A stretch of DNA of 64,000 bases from Anniella stebbinsi (lineage: Eukaryota; Chordata; Lepidosauria; Squamata; Anniellidae). Within the stretch, counting starts at the first letter, position 1. Every line of letters begins with the position of its first letter. The stretch covers positions 26,055,501 to 26,119,500 of the forward strand of contig JARDYH010000006.1 of NCBI GenBank assembly GCA_029215795.1, read 5' to 3'. Below the pieces are notes generated by a model. The model searched no databases and was not told where the DNA came from. It worked only from the letters and a program-made list of their open reading frames with translations. Made by a program: the position numbers and the translations under genes. Positions 17,270 through 29,790 of the stretch are shown piece after piece.

Positions 17270-19160
17270 CTGCAGCTGAGATGTAGGAAGTTCGCACTGC
17301 CACCACATCGTCCCCATCCAGCCAAAACCCATTCCCAACTTTGGGTACGATCAACCCACTGAAATGGACTGAGAAGCCCTTGATTTGGGCACCAGCAACC
17401 TCTCTCAACCCTCCTCCTTTCCCCTGTGTTCCTCCCCGCTGTCCCTCTTCCCCAAGCTGCACCAACTGCCTATTGCTTTGGTGCCCTTGGGCAATCCCAC
17501 AGCAAGCAAGCCCCTCTTCATCACCTGCCATTTCTCCTCACATCCTCCTACTGTCCATCTTCCCAAGCCGTGCCAAATGCCTATTGCTTTGGCTCCTGCA
17601 GGTGAAGCCACAGCAAAACATGTCTATGCATGGAACTACTCCTGCTGCAACCTGTGCCAACACAGTTCCAGCCGATGGTGTTTGTTGTGCGATACCACCA
17701 CTGATTCAAGGAGAATAGTTTTGAAAGTATTCATAACACTGCAGAGAGACAATGCACGGGTGTTATGTCAATGGGCCTGGGACCTTGTTTCGCAAGCACC
17801 CCCTCTCTTCCCCAAGTGTACCTGGCTAGTTCCCACAGCTATGTGCAGGTCCCTAATATCTACTACCCCACTGCTGCTGAGGATCCTAGCTGGCAGATGA
17901 CCCTGGGAGCTTCTCACTACCCCTGCAGCCTTCCAGCATCAGCAGCATGGATCCCAGCAGACCAGGATCTCACGCATAGCCAGATCAAGGGTATGGGATC
18001 ACAGTCCCTTTTCTCAGAAGACCTACTCTCAGGGCAACTTGTTCCCAGTAAAGAGCCATTTGGCTCTCCAGTGGATCCTTCCCAGGAGGGTCAAGGTCAG
18101 ACTTAGAGCACTTGTCAGAAAAAGAGGTAGGGACATTCACTGAGCTATGGAGCAGCCCAGAGGCCCAAGCTATCATGGCCAATGTCAGGCATGGCAACCT
18201 CTATGTCTGGCTCTCCAATGAGATGAAGCTGTGTGGGTATGACCTCAGCACCAAGCAGTGCAAGGACAAACTCCACAGGCTCAAGAAGTCCAAGGAAATT
18301 GTGATGCACAAGAAGATGAGTGGGGTTCAACCCCAGATCATGCTCTTCTATGAGCTGGTGGCACGGTTCCTGGAAAAGCATCATGACATCATGCCTGGAT
18401 ACACCGCAGGGAGCAGGGTTGCCCTATCAATTCCCCCCAGCCGATGCCAATGGCCACCGAAGGGGCAGTCCTCAGCTTGTGAAGACACCTCCAGTAGCTC
18501 CAACTAAGAGTGATGAGCTAAGGCCTTCAGCCACATATGGTGTCCCATGACCAGTATGCCTGCACAGAAGGTGATTTCTGCCCCACATCCAGTCACTCTG
18601 AGAGCCCATCTCTGCTGCTCCAGCAACTAATCACCACCTTAAGGGCCCTTCTGACCACCAGCAGCTCACCATTCACCGTCTCACCCAGCACCAGCAGCCT
18701 AACCACTTTCCAGACCTTCTTTCAAGGAGACCCTCTGCCAGGGGCTGTCCGCCCATATTCCATCCTCCCAGGCACTGTGCCCAGCCCCTCCCGACCACAG
18801 CTGGTGCGAAAGGAGCACCTGCCTGCCCCCTCTTGACCACAGCTGGTGCAGAAGAAGCCTCTGCCTGCCCCTCCTGACTGCAGCTGGTCCAGAGAAAGCA
18901 GCACCCATCAGTGCACCAGGCCAGTTGCCTCAGAGCAGCCATCCAGGAGGCAGTATGGACAGCAGCACCCCCCCCCCCAAAGATGCTCATAGAAATTGAA
19001 GATAGCCCTGAGATGGCCCCTCTTGCCCCCTGTATTGCAGCATATAGTGGTGAGGTGAAAGTTCAGTGAGGAAGAGGAGCAGGAGAGTTCAGGACACACA
19101 ATTCTGGACCTGGAGTGGCATGTCCTGGGAGCTAGAGAGAAACCGCTCTTAGTGCACACC
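17270..19160 (+). pseudogene. Myb/SANT-like (Myb_DNA-bind_4-type) reading frame, decayed
   Basis: The recognisable core is the 131-codon frame 18112-18507: VGTFTELWSSPEAQAIM, then GYDLSTKQCKDKLHRLKKSK and a helix ending LFYELVARFLEKHH. This is the tri-helical Myb/SANT-like DNA-binding fold found in many reptilian multicopy genes and transposon-derived proteins. The preceding Pro/Ser/Tyr-rich frame 17765-18106 ends six bases before and in another frame, which suggests one frameshift between linker and domain. After the domain, IEIEDSPEMAPL (about 18983-19018) and SEEEEQESSGHTILDLEW (about 19061-19114) look like the acidic C-terminal tail in yet other frames. Retrogene, transposon ORF2 or dead host gene cannot be separated by eye. 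Confidence 0.5.
18785..18900 (+). repeat. Short tandem repeat, about 50-bp units
   Basis: GACCACAGCTGGTGC followed by CTGCCTGCCCC occurs in two close units and a third degenerate one (GACTGCAGCTGGTCC). Confidence 0.7.
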
Positions 19161-19824
19161 AAGCTCTCTTCCCCTCCTGATGTTTTTGAAAAGACATTAC
19201 TTCCCTGTTTGCTCTCTTCCTCCTACCAGTGTAACGGAACACAAAATGGACTGAATCAACTTTTTTGAAACTCCACGCTGTACCTGTATTGTATATGCAA
19301 GATAGTTTTTGAGTGAAACTGTTTTCTTTTCTCACTAAAGAAAGATGTCGTCTCCTTTTAATGTTCTAAGGTAGCCTGTGTGCATGTGGAACTGGTAAAC
19401 ACTTGCTCTGCTCTGCTCTGCTCAGCTAGGAGTCAGGAAACAGAATGAAACTCCCTGCCCACTAAGCTGCTGAGAGCAATCCAGCCATGCCCCTTCAGGC
19501 TCAGCAGCAGCTCTCAGGACACACCCCAATCACAGCTCTCAGGAGCACATGGCAAGCACATGACAGCTTTGAATAGGCAGCCTCCTGGATTTACTCAAGC
19601 CCTCTCTTCTCTTCTCTTCTCTTTGCTTTGCTCTCCTCTTCCACTACACCTTCCCTGACAAACTCCTGTTTGCTCTCCCTGTTTGCTCACACTGATCACT
19701 TGCTCTCTGGGAGCTTGCTTCCTTATGAACCTTCTAGCTCAGCTGGGGCAGCTTCTTCTTTTCTGCTGTGCTCAGCTAGGAAACAGAATGCACTTTCTCC
19801 AGCTCTACAATATATATATTTTTA
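19161..19824. other. Non-coding; duplicated GCTCAGCTAGGA segment
   Basis: CTGCTCAGCTAGGAGTCAGG then AAACAGAATG at about 19417-19450 and GTGCTCAGCTAGGAAACAGA at about 19767-19790 are related direct copies. Pyrimidine-rich TCTCT runs lie at 19600-19625. No gene. Confidence 0.5.
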
Positions 19825-21480
19825 GATGTAGTCACCAAAACTACACACAGTATTCTAAGTGTGGTTGCACCATAGATTTGTATCAAGGTAGAATGATACT
19901 GGCGGTTTTATTTGCAATTCCTTTTCTAATAATGCCTAACATGGGGTTTGCTCCCTTTACAGTGGCTGCACACTGGGTTGACATTTTCACTGAGCTGTCC
20001 ACAACAACTCTAAGATCTCTTTCTAGGCGGTAACCGCCAACTTAGATCCCATCAGGTTATACTTGAAGTTTGGATTTTTTTTTTGTCCCAATGTGAATCA
20101 CTTTACACTTGCTCACATTGAACCGCATCTGCCATCTGGATGTCCACTTTCCAAGCATGGAGAAATCATTTTGGAGCGCCTCATGATCCTTGTTTGTTTT
20201 AACCACCTTAAATAATTTGCTGTCATCGACAAATTTAGCCACGTCACTGCTCACTCCTAATTCCAGATCCTAAAGAATTGGTCCTAATAAAAATCCCTGT
20301 GAGACCTCACTATTTACTTCCCTCCATTGGGAGAATTTATCATTTATTCCTATTGTCTGTTTTCTGTTCTTTAACTAGTTACTGATCCACAAGAGAACTT
20401 CTCCTCTTATTCCATGACTGCTAAGTTTGCTCAGGAGTTTTTGGCAAAAGACTTTATCAAAAGCCTTTTGAAAGTCCAAGTAAACAATGTCCACCACATC
20501 AACTCTGTCTACATGTCTATTGGCATTCTCATAGAACTCTAAAAGATTAGTAAGACAGGACTTACTTTTGCAGAAGCTATGTTGATTCCTTTTCAGCAGG
20601 ACTTGTCCTTCTATATACTCACTAATTTTGTCTTTAATAATGCTTTCAACCAATTTTCCTGGAACAGAGATTAAACTAACTGGCCCATAATTTCCCAGAT
20701 CCCCCATAGATCCCTTTTTTAAAAATTGGTGTTACATTGGCCATCCTCCACTCCTCTGGTACAGAGGCTGAGCTTAGGGACATGTTGCATATTTTGTTGG
20801 GCTGCCTCTACATGAGAGGTTTAAAGCTCTTTCAAGTCTCATTAAAATTTTTACCTCTACATGAGCGGAGCGCAAATCGGGAGTTGAGGCGCGTTATCTA
20901 TTCGATTATGCGCATTATCGAACGCGCGTTAAATAGCGAGTTTTATTTTGCTGCAGCCCGTTAAAGCGTATTTTGACTATGTAAACAAGCGATTCTCCGC
21001 ATTAACAACTTCTAAAGCACATTTCAAACAACCGGTAAGGCCACAAGTTGTGCGCTCAATTACCTCCTGCGTACAGTCATTTACCATAAAGCACTTCCAA
21101 GAAGATGCGCATAATCGGAGAACCAGGCGTCAAACCGAATTCTTGTAGAGGGGGTCTTGGTTAGAAGATCAGCAATTTCATAGTTGAGTTCTTTGAGAAC
21201 ACTAGGATGGATACTATCCCAGCCTGATGATTTATTTGCTTTTTCAATAAAGTTGAAAACTTCATCTTTTGACACCACTAATTGCCTCAGTTCCTCAAAC
21301 TCCCTTCCTGAAAACACCAATGTGAAAAATTCATTCAGCTTCTCTGCAATCTCCCTGTCCTCCTTAGTACTCTCTTAACTCCATTGTCATCCAGCTGTCC
21401 AACTGCTTCCCTAGCTGGTTTCCTGTTTCTGATATATTTAAAGAATTCTTCATTGTTGGCCTTAATATTGCTAGCAAGCA
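19825..21480 (-). mobile_element. CR1-group LINE (second subfamily), split by a Harbinger-like element
   Basis: Minus-strand frames 20707-20375 and 20254-20057 give VDIVYLDFQKAFDKV (RT motif A), SHGIRGEVLLWI and FVDDSKLFKVVK (the YxDD-type catalytic motif, here VDD), then WQMRFNVSKCKVIHIGTKKK. Further upstream, FSGREFEELRQLVVSKDEVF (21310-21250) is the pre-RT region. It differs clearly from the CR1 at 14186-17250. The 3' part is at 19830-20050. Frameshifted. Confidence 0.85.
20800..21156. mobile_element. Harbinger-like non-autonomous element, copy C (357 bp)
   Basis: Left end GGCTGCCTCTACATGAGAGG, right end (reverse complement) GACCCCCTCTACAAGAATTC. TTG flanks both sides (20797-20799 and 21157-21159), and the related LINE at about 60720-60740 reads TATTTTGGTTAGAAGATC without the element, so the duplication is 3 bp. 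Confidence 0.85.
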
Positions 21481-23445
21481 TTCAAACATGTATTCATAGA
21501 CACAATCATGATGGCTAGAAACTTGTGATTTGTTTTGTTTTGAAAAATGAAAGTTGAGATTCTTAAGAATCTGAATGTGGGTGAAACTATAAGTTGCCTG
21601 AAACTCTGAAGGTGAAACTGTAGGTTGCCTGAAAGTACAGATTCCTGCACACCTTGTTAGTTTGATCCTACTACCATAGGTGAGGTACTTCTGAGACCTG
21701 AGATATAATATTTGCATTCACTCATTAAAGATTAGACTAACAACATAAGCTGAATGCATTTATTAAAGAATAGAGTGAATATAGAACATAAGGCAAATTT
21801 TCACTCAGCAAAGCACAATAAGATATATTTTTGTTTTATATTGTTTTAGAGCAATATCGATATCGTGTCTGGAGGAGAACAAAGACCTCCCTTCTTCCCA
21901 TGTTCCCTCTTTTATGCCCCTCCAAATTAGTGACCCCCTTTTCTAATACATATTCTGAAATTCTTAGATCTATTGGACACGTCACAGTTTAGAATCATAG
22001 AATAGTAGATTTGGAAGGGGCCTATAAGGCTGTCTTTTTCCAGAAAGACTACCCCCTTTCCAGTAAATCTCCTCCCTCTCTGACATAGGTTGTTGACTCC
22101 AAAATGGGCCTGAGTTCTGTTTTCTTGCAGTCCACAATCTCTTTCTATACTTTGCTCTCTCTAGACAAAAGGGGATCTGAAACTCCAACTTTTGCAATTC
22201 TGAACACGGGGAACCCAAAATTTGCACCATCTGGGATTTTGGACCAGGAGAATTTAAAATAACGATGTCAGCATGCCTGGCTGCAAAGAATCTGAAAGTT
22301 TAGCATTTGCATCTTGATGTCTTTTTGAGGCCCTGCCATACACATAAGGACTCACACAATTCAAAGAATATTAAAAGACGTCTTAGCAATGTATGTATTG
22401 CCTCTAATATGCCTCTGTGCTTTCTAATAACCTTGCAGTGTCATGTATTTGTGCTTCTGTATTCCCCTACTTGCCCCTTAAACCCTCGTGTTACTCCACT
22501 TATAAGTACTATCTTTTAAGCCCATACAGTGTGCCCCTCTCTTTCCCTGCAATTCCCCTGTGCCCCATAAGCTATCTCTTCTATATGTCATACTAATATG
22601 CTCCTGAGGCCCCCTCCCCATCTACATGTACCCATCATAATAACTCTAAATTTTCAAGTCAAGAAAACCCTTGCACTATGCTTTCTTCTGTGCACCCAGA
22701 AATGGATACCAGCCCCTTGATGATGGTGGAAAGAGTCCAGTTTAAGTGCTGATTTAGCTCTTCATGGAGCCTGCATATCATAAAGACTATATCTTCCATT
22801 TTACTCCCTCTTGCCCACTCCCTCTGCTCCAGCTTGTATTAATTAGGAAGAAAAGATCAGCAACAGCAAGGAGCTGAGCTGTTACAACTGTTGCTCTGAG
22901 GTTTTGGAATGAGCCCCTCTGGGGGTGTAGCAATGTGTCTCCCCTTTACATTTCTGTAGGCAGAGCATGCCACATATAGAATTGCATCTCAAGTGTAATT
23001 TTTACCTGGATGCAGCTTTTATAGTGTGTGATGTGACTGTTGTGTTTTAGGGTTGTTGTTTTTATAATGTAAACCACACTGAATGTAGGAGAAAGCTGTG
23101 CAATAAATGGAATAATATAATCTCTATACAGAGTGCAATTTATGTTGTAAGCTGTTTCAAGATGTTGTTTTGGATATAGTTAAGTAGTCTATAAATTGAT
23201 GATGAAGATAATTAAGAAATAATTTATCTAGCTACTTTTAGAAGAGAAAAAAAGATCTTACAAACGCTTTGGATTTTCTCCCCTCCCCCAGTTGTTTGGC
23301 TTATGCAAATCTGTGGTTAAGTTCATGATACAGTGTTGAGTGGAACATCAAAATCGTCAGAAAAATGTATAGATGTTATGGTTCCATGCTTGCTGTTTAT
23401 ATCCTTTGTGGAAGCCCTTCAACCTTCTTATTACATACAGATGCG

Positions 23446-23483
<38 letters not shown>

Positions 23484-24427
23484 ATTTATCTACATAAAGA
23501 TAGGTTGCTACTGTAACTGTAGTTCTTTGCATGGTCATCTATGCATTCACACATACACACTCTGCAAATGTACTGAGCCTCAATTTGGGAAACTTCTATA
23601 GCTGAGGAATTTTGGTGGGAACCCTTCCCCCATCGTCCCAGTGCACATGTCCTTAGAGGGTTCCTGCCTATTCTCTTAGTTCCTTGAGACTGACATTGTG
23701 GCTCATAACTGAGAGAAATTTACAAAAAAAAAACCCTACCCAATATTGAACTTCAGTGTGACACTGAAGAGGGATGTGTGAATGCAAAGTTGACCACTCA
23801 AAGAACTACAGTTACAGGTAACAAGCTGTCTTTGCATCACACATGTGGATGAGTAGCAAACTGACTTACAAAGGAGATGGGTCACTTTCCTACAATGCAG
23901 ATGAGAGGACAGCACGACCAAAAGCACAGTCAGCTCTAGCCCAGACAATAAGTCTGTAAAGTCTAATAAAGGTGGATGGTGTAAACCAAGTTGCCTCTCA
24001 ACACAGTTCAGAGATGGCAATCCCTTTTTTAAAGGTGACCAACATTGCTACCGCACAAGTAGAATGAGTTCAGACTGGAACAGAGAGTTTGATCCCAACC
24101 AGTTCATATAATAGCTTTATGGTCTTCATGACCCAAGATGCGAAGTGCTGAGTTAAGAGAGGATGGCCCTTGTGTCTGCCACTGTAGCAGACAAAGAGGC
24201 AAGGCAACAATTGAATTTATTCAGGCTTGGTCATGGGGCTTTTACACACTAGCCCACACTAGCCAACAAGAAATACATAGCCAAAGAATTCTAAAATAGG
24301 TTTTTTTGAACTCATATTTACCATTGGTTTAATGTCAGGTGTTTCTCGTGCAGTCATTTAAGACTTCTTCAAGTTGAATATCATGTTCGGCTGATATGGT
24401 ACCAAAACCCAGGATATCATCACTTAG
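21481..24427. other. Non-coding; a CR1 tail scrap, L2-like 3' ends and a TA microsatellite
   Basis: AGAATCATAGAATAGTAGAT at about 21992 is a CR1 tail scrap. TAATGTAAACCACACTGAAT and GCAATAAATGG at about 23067-23110 and a second such tail at about 23148-23200 look like old L2-like 3' ends. (TA)n at 23448-23481. Only short frames with no domain are seen; 23400-24430 shows nothing I recognise. Confidence 0.5.
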
Positions 24428-24570
24428 GATCATAGAATCATAGAATAGTAGAGTTGGAAGGGGCCTATAAGGCCATCAAGTCCAACCCCCTGCTCAATGC
24501 AGGAATCCACCTTAAAGCATCCCTGACAGATGGCTGTCCAGCTGCCTCATGAATGCCTCTAGTGTGGGAG
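24428..24570 (-). mobile_element. CR1 3' end fragment
   Basis: ATCATAGAATCATAGAATAG, AGTTGGAAGGGGCCTATAAG and CCCCCTGCTCAATGCAGGAA in order, ending within the RT C-terminal region. Oriented with the 3' end at the left. Confidence 0.9.
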
Positions 24571-25329
24571 AACTCTGGGGAGTCTAGCTAGAACTTAGCG
24601 GATAATATTCTGAAATATCACTGCAGATGAAGAAATGCCAGAATTGAGCCACTTGATGGCTTGTTTGGCTAGCTGCATGTCCACACAAATCCAGATTTTG
24701 CCTGGTTGCTTAGGCTTCTAGACAGCTACTATTGGACAGACTCACTCAATAATGTCAAGTTCTTCCAGATGTGCTTATTCTTCTTCAACTAGTTTCTGAT
24801 ATGGAAAGGAATACATCTACATGATAATGCAGGGGATGTGGCCAAGGTGGTGAGAGAATGGCAGCGGATAGCTCTGTCCCAGATGCCGAGAATACCTTTG
24901 TAAGCAAATATAAAATATGTAAGTTTTGCTTACTTATCTAAACACTGACTGGAGGATGTTAGCCGATTCCACTGAGGGCAAAATCAAGACTATCAGTGCT
25001 TGCAAGCACAGACAGGGAACCATTGAACAGCGAAGAGAAATAAACAAACTGGTGAGTTATTGCCTGTGCTGGGAACAGCTTCAGACTGCCGATAACCTCT
25101 TTAGACTGTAATAAAATACATTGAACTCTGTGGAGGAATATTAACTGACCCCACTAAGAAGAAGTCTAGAGCCATTACTGACTTTTTCAAACCGTTAGAT
25201 CTGTTAGAACATAACGATGGGGCAAATCTATAAATAGACATGGCTGAGAGTGCTCCAAACATGGCTCCTGATACAGCGCCTTCTGTACAGACACAAACGG
25301 CCCAGCAGGGGGAGTCAACTTTAAAGGCA

Positions 25330-26075
25330 AATGTGGTCAGCTCACAGCCTCCATGCTGGTCTGCTTTTTGTCCAATGTCCTCAAGATCCCTTACAGGAAT
25401 CCCGACCGTAGGGAGCAGAGAGCCCAATCCTGTTCTCCCCACCAGTGGATCCAGCCCAATACCAATCACACCTATGTAAGTTGTGACAAATCTTATAAAA
25501 TGAAGCATCCACAAAGAATTTACTGATAGACTCTAGATCAACATCTTTACAATGGAATTAATTTTGCAATGGGGAAGGCAAAGACCCAGCACAGTCCTTG
25601 TCAATTGGTATGCAGGTAAAATTCCTTCCCAGATCCTGGTGACTACTTCTGCCATTGTAAGACATCTTACTACTGGGAGTGGGTGGAGAAGTCAGCAACT
25701 GCAGTACTGGAGCCTCATGGGAGGTCTGTCTTTGGGAGCAAGATGAGGCAAGATGTCTTGCAGTGGCAGAATTAGTTGCCAGGTAATGGGGCTGGGATGG
25801 AATTTTACCTGAACACCAATTGGCAAAGACTGTGCAGAGTTTTTGCCTTCCCCATTGCAAGGTTAATTCCATTGTAAATAAGTTGATCTGGACTGTGGAT
25901 GCTTCACTTTATAATATCATCACAACTATGTAGGCATTCAGCTCGATCCATTTATGAGGTGAGCTGGATTGGGCTCCCTGCTCCCCCCCAGTGGGGAAGT
26001 TCCCGTAAGGCATCTTGGGGGCATGGCACCAAGCCCAACCCAGCATGGGGTTTGCAAACTGGCCACATCCAGGGT
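25330..26075. repeat. Large imperfect palindrome, arms about 330 bp
   Basis: Left arm segments reappear inverted on the right: TTTACAATGGAATTAATTTT (25548) with AATTCCATTGTAAA (25865-25878); GCAATGGGGAAGGCAAAGAC with a TTTTTGCCTTCCCCATTGC segment (about 25841-25859); GAAGCATCCACA (25503) with TGTGGATGCTTC (25896); and a GGCTCCCTGCTCCCC segment near 25972 with GGGGAGAACAGGATTGGGCT read backwards from 25445. The central loop is about 90 bp near 25680-25770. Arms differ by roughly one base in five. A foldback transposon or an old inverted duplication. No terminal motif or coding frame was confirmed. 24571-25329 contains no recognised feature. Confidence 0.8.
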
Positions 26076-26414
26076 GGCTCACATTAGCAGCCTATGCTTA
26101 GTGAGCCCCTGGCCCTGCCATCCACCACCAACATTCCTGGCACGTGGGCCAGGAAGGAGGAATCGGAAACCTGGCTAGCTGGCTAAAGACAGGATCCATA
26201 CCCGATTTGGGACATCACTATTATGCTATACTATATTGTAGAAATATTCACTTTTTAAAAAACCTTTAAAAATAGGTGAGACAATTTATAGATATTATTT
26301 CATAATACTCAGCCCTTTTCTCTTGCAAAAGCACTCTGCTGACTACTTAAAAAGCACTTTTTAAAAAATAATGGCCATATTTCATTTTATTTTATTTTAT
26401 ATTTTTAGCTGCCT

Positions 26415-26525
26415 CCAATGTATCATAGAATAATAGAGTTGGAAAGGCCTATGAGGCCATCAAGTCCAACCCCCTGCTCAGTGAAAGAATCCACATTAAA
26501 GCATATAAGCAACTTTTCAAAATGC
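26415..26525 (-). mobile_element. CR1 3' end scrap, opposite to its neighbour
   Basis: ATCATAGAATAATAGAGTTG and CCAAGTCCAACCCCCTGCTC-type tail with the 3' end at the left. It lies about 35 bp from the plus-strand CR1 piece that follows. 26076-26414 before it is AT-rich and shows no gene. Confidence 0.85.
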
Positions 26526-26559
26526 ATCAGCCACCAGAAACAAATATCTGAGTGAGGGG

Positions 26560-27385
26560 GGCTATTTTTGCAGACGACACAAAATTGGGTGGGATCACTA
26601 ATACCCTAGAAGACAGAAACAAACTCCAAAGTGATCTTGATAGACTGGAGCGCTGGGCTGAAAACAACAGAATAAAATTGAATAGGGATAAATGCCAAGT
26701 GAGAAGGATCTTTGAATTGTTGTAGATCACAAGCTGAATATGAGCCAACAATGTGATGTGGCTGCAAAAAAAGCAAATGCTATTTTGGGCTGCATTAATA
26801 GAAGTATAACTTCCAAATCGTGCAAGGTACTGGTTCCCCTCTATTTAGCACTGGTTAGGCCCCATCTTGAGTATTGCATCCAGTTCTGGGCACCACACTT
26901 CAAGAAGGATGCAGACAATCTGGAGCGTGTTCAGAGGAGGGCAACGAGGATGATTAGGGGTCTGGAAACAAAGCCAGATGAGGAGAGATTGAAAGAACTA
27001 GGCATGTTTAGAGTGGAGAAGAGAAGATTGAGGGGAGACATGATAGCACTCTTCAAATACTTGAAATGCTGTCACACAGAGGAGGGCCAGGATCTCTTTT
27101 CAATCAACCCAGAATGCAGGACACTAAATAATTGGCTCAAGTTACAGGAAAATAGATCCCGGCTGGACATCAGGAAAAACGTTGTGACTGTTAGAGCAAT
27201 ACGACAATGGAACCAAATTCCTAGGGAGGTGGTGAGCTCACCCACATTAGAGGCATTCAAGAGGCAGCTGGACAACCATCTGTCAGGGATGCTTTAAGGT
27301 AGATTCCTGCATTGAGCAGGGGGTTGGACTCAATGGCCTTTTAGGCCCCTTACAACTCTACTATTCTATGATTCTATGATCTACA
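26560..27385 (+). mobile_element. CR1 LINE fragment, 3' part of ORF2 to the tail
   Basis: Starts at TTTTTGCAGACGACACAAAA (the FADD motif region of RT). The 185-codon frame 26740-27297 covers [58 protein letters not shown] and [15 protein letters not shown] up to the natural stop. The tail ends TATTCTATGATTCTATGATC at about 27382. Minus relatives are at 14186-17250 and 37908-40320. Well preserved but lacking most of RT. Confidence 0.9.
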
Positions 27386-29344
27386 ATGTACCATCTTTTA
27401 GCTCCCAGGCTGCTCCCTGGCATCTCAGTGTCTGCATCTCAGAAGACCTTGCAGTAGCACTCTTACCCCCCCCCCCCACACACACACACACACAGGTTCC
27501 CAACACACAGTCTGACAACTAAGTTAATAAGGGCACAACATTGTGCCTAATAGGGCCAAAATTGAGGTGGGCAAACAACAGGCAAAGGAGGTTGTTATTG
27601 CAGTTGTCTTCATTCAATGTACTCTGAGCTGGCTTTGGAGAGCAAAGCGAGTTGCCAACTGTTGAAAGCAGAGCAGGAGCAGAGGTGGATCTGGGTTAGG
27701 TTAGATATGGGGACAGGAGGGAAAGATGTAGCATTACCTTAGTGTTTAGACATTGCTTGCCTCCATTAGCTCAGGAGAGTCTTAGGGTTGGCTCTGGAGG
27801 AACCAGATATGTGTCCTGTTTACAGGGGCTTGGGCTTGAAGAAGTCTTGGATAGTGACTAATGCTCCAGAGTTGAAACCCCCAAATTCCACTACAGTTAA
27901 GGAGCAGGCAAGTAATGAGGTCAAGGTAGCCTAAGGTCATTGCCAGCAAAGTTTTCAGAGAACAGTAGCAGACCAGGATTCAGCAAGAGGAGTGATCAAA
28001 AGCAGTACAAGGTACTTACAAGATTTCCGTCAGAGAGAGAACTAGGGAGGCAAGGCTGGGGTACACTAAGTCCAGAGCTAGTGAAAATACATTGTTCCAT
28101 CAACTTTCCCAACTTGGAACTGAGGTTTTTTAAGTAGAAACTACCAGAAACCCACCCAAGTTTAGCTGTGATTCATTGGTGTCTTACAGAAGAAGTCCTC
28201 AAGAGAACACACAAGGAGCCCTATACTTACAAGGTGTCCTTTGCTGCAGCCAAGCACTTATCCTGAGTGTAAGGACTCCAGCTTGCCTCTTCTGGCATTG
28301 TCACTCTCAGGGGTTTGGTGGTCATTCCATCTCTGCTTCTGAAGTAGAGGTCCCTTCTTCCAGGGTGGGGAGGGGGGAATGGACCCTTGGGAATCTCCCT
28401 CAAGAGCCCAGGCTACTTCTGGACAACTGGCATGGGTGATTCCTGCACATTGTCAGTTAATAAGAGCTTCAGGTCCTCTTCTGATGAGGGATTCTCTAAC
28501 TGGGACATGATGTTATATACAGCTAGGCATTCAGTCTCCCCTGGAAGCAAAGTGACCTGATCCGCATCTCCCACACTAATGTGTGGATTGGCCTGCAGTT
28601 CTGCACTTCTCCAAAGTGTTTGTGTATTTACTATAAAATGTATATTAATTTTTGCGCAGAAGTTTTTAAAATGCAGATTAATGCAGAAATGGAACAGAAC
28701 AGATTTATGAATGAACAGATACAAAACTTGACATGGGCCAGAAATGGTCTGAACCATCCATATATGCAACCAGTAGTTTTGGTAATTGGCACACTGGGCC
28801 CCTAGTGCACATGCTATTATATATCTCTTTGTGCACTTTTATGGAGCCTGGCCAATTGCTATTGCTACGGTGCAACTGGACACTAAAAATGTATATTGGT
28901 TTTAACTGGTACGGCATCCCATCAAGAATCCTGGGAACTGTAGCTTGGTGAAAATGTGGAGAATTCTGTTAGAATCCCTATCTCCCATGAATACTCTTCT
29001 AGTTTCCATGCTCCAGATTGTCTGCATCTCTTGTTAAGGTTTGTTTTGTTTTGTTTCTTATTGTCTGATGTTGAGAAGTATGTATCCTTTAGAACTTCTA
29101 AATTCCTTGTCAATGCTCTACAAATACGTGCCACAAAGTTTAAAGATTGTATGGAAAATGATCCTGCTCTTATTGGTTTACTAGCAGAGTTTTAATTGTA
29201 TAGAGTGTTTTTTCCCCTCCTTTGTAAGTGCGCATAATGGCAATTTGCTAAGACACAGTAAAGTACGTATGATATGATGATATGGGAAGTGGAAATAGCT
29301 CTTAAATAAGTTTACGTCTGTAGCATAGATACATCTTGATGGAG
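27386..29344. other. Non-coding; C-run/(CA)n at 27467-27494
   Basis: A run of ten C and then CA repeats at 27467-27494. ATCCTGGGAACTGTAGCTTG at about 28929 is a distant form of the CCCAGCATGCC-type motif noted at 44-45.6 kb. No gene or family was recognised in the remainder. Confidence 0.5.
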
Positions 29345-29790
29345 TTCCGTTACTTCGCCGGAACTGGACTGCGAAGTAATGAGACAAGACAACTGTTTGG
29401 GTTTAAACTTGGGTCACATTTTATTGAAAGATCTGCAAAGGGGTCATTCCTAAACGGGCATCTACATATGGCCTCCCCAAGGCCATTCTAGGATCAGGCA
29501 AGCCATTCTAGTCCCATGAAGCGGCGCCTGCCATCTCGCCACTCCATGGGCTCCCCATACGGGTAGGGAGGCCTTCCGTTGTCAACCCTGCTCGTGCCGC
29601 ATAGCTCCGAGTAGGTGAGTAGGGTTGGCCTCAAAGGTAAGCCTTGGCCCCCAATAGATGCCACAAGGCTCCCCGACAGGGGCTTCCGGCTCTACCCATC
29701 ACCCCCAAAGGTGCCTGAGAACGCTCACGAAATGTTCCCCCACTCTAGATGCCCGCACCTAACCACCACAGGGAGTGACAAGCATCCGCT

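Noticed and set aside
17157..17531. 124-codon minus-strand frame
   Set aside because: Its right end is CR1 sequence (KEAYRKWKEGQATKEEYRQV) and its left part runs beyond the CR1 boundary into unrelated DNA, so it is a chance fusion.
25101..25514. 137-codon minus-strand frame inside the left palindrome arm
   Set aside because: No recognised domain; the right arm does not keep the frame, so coding is unlikely.
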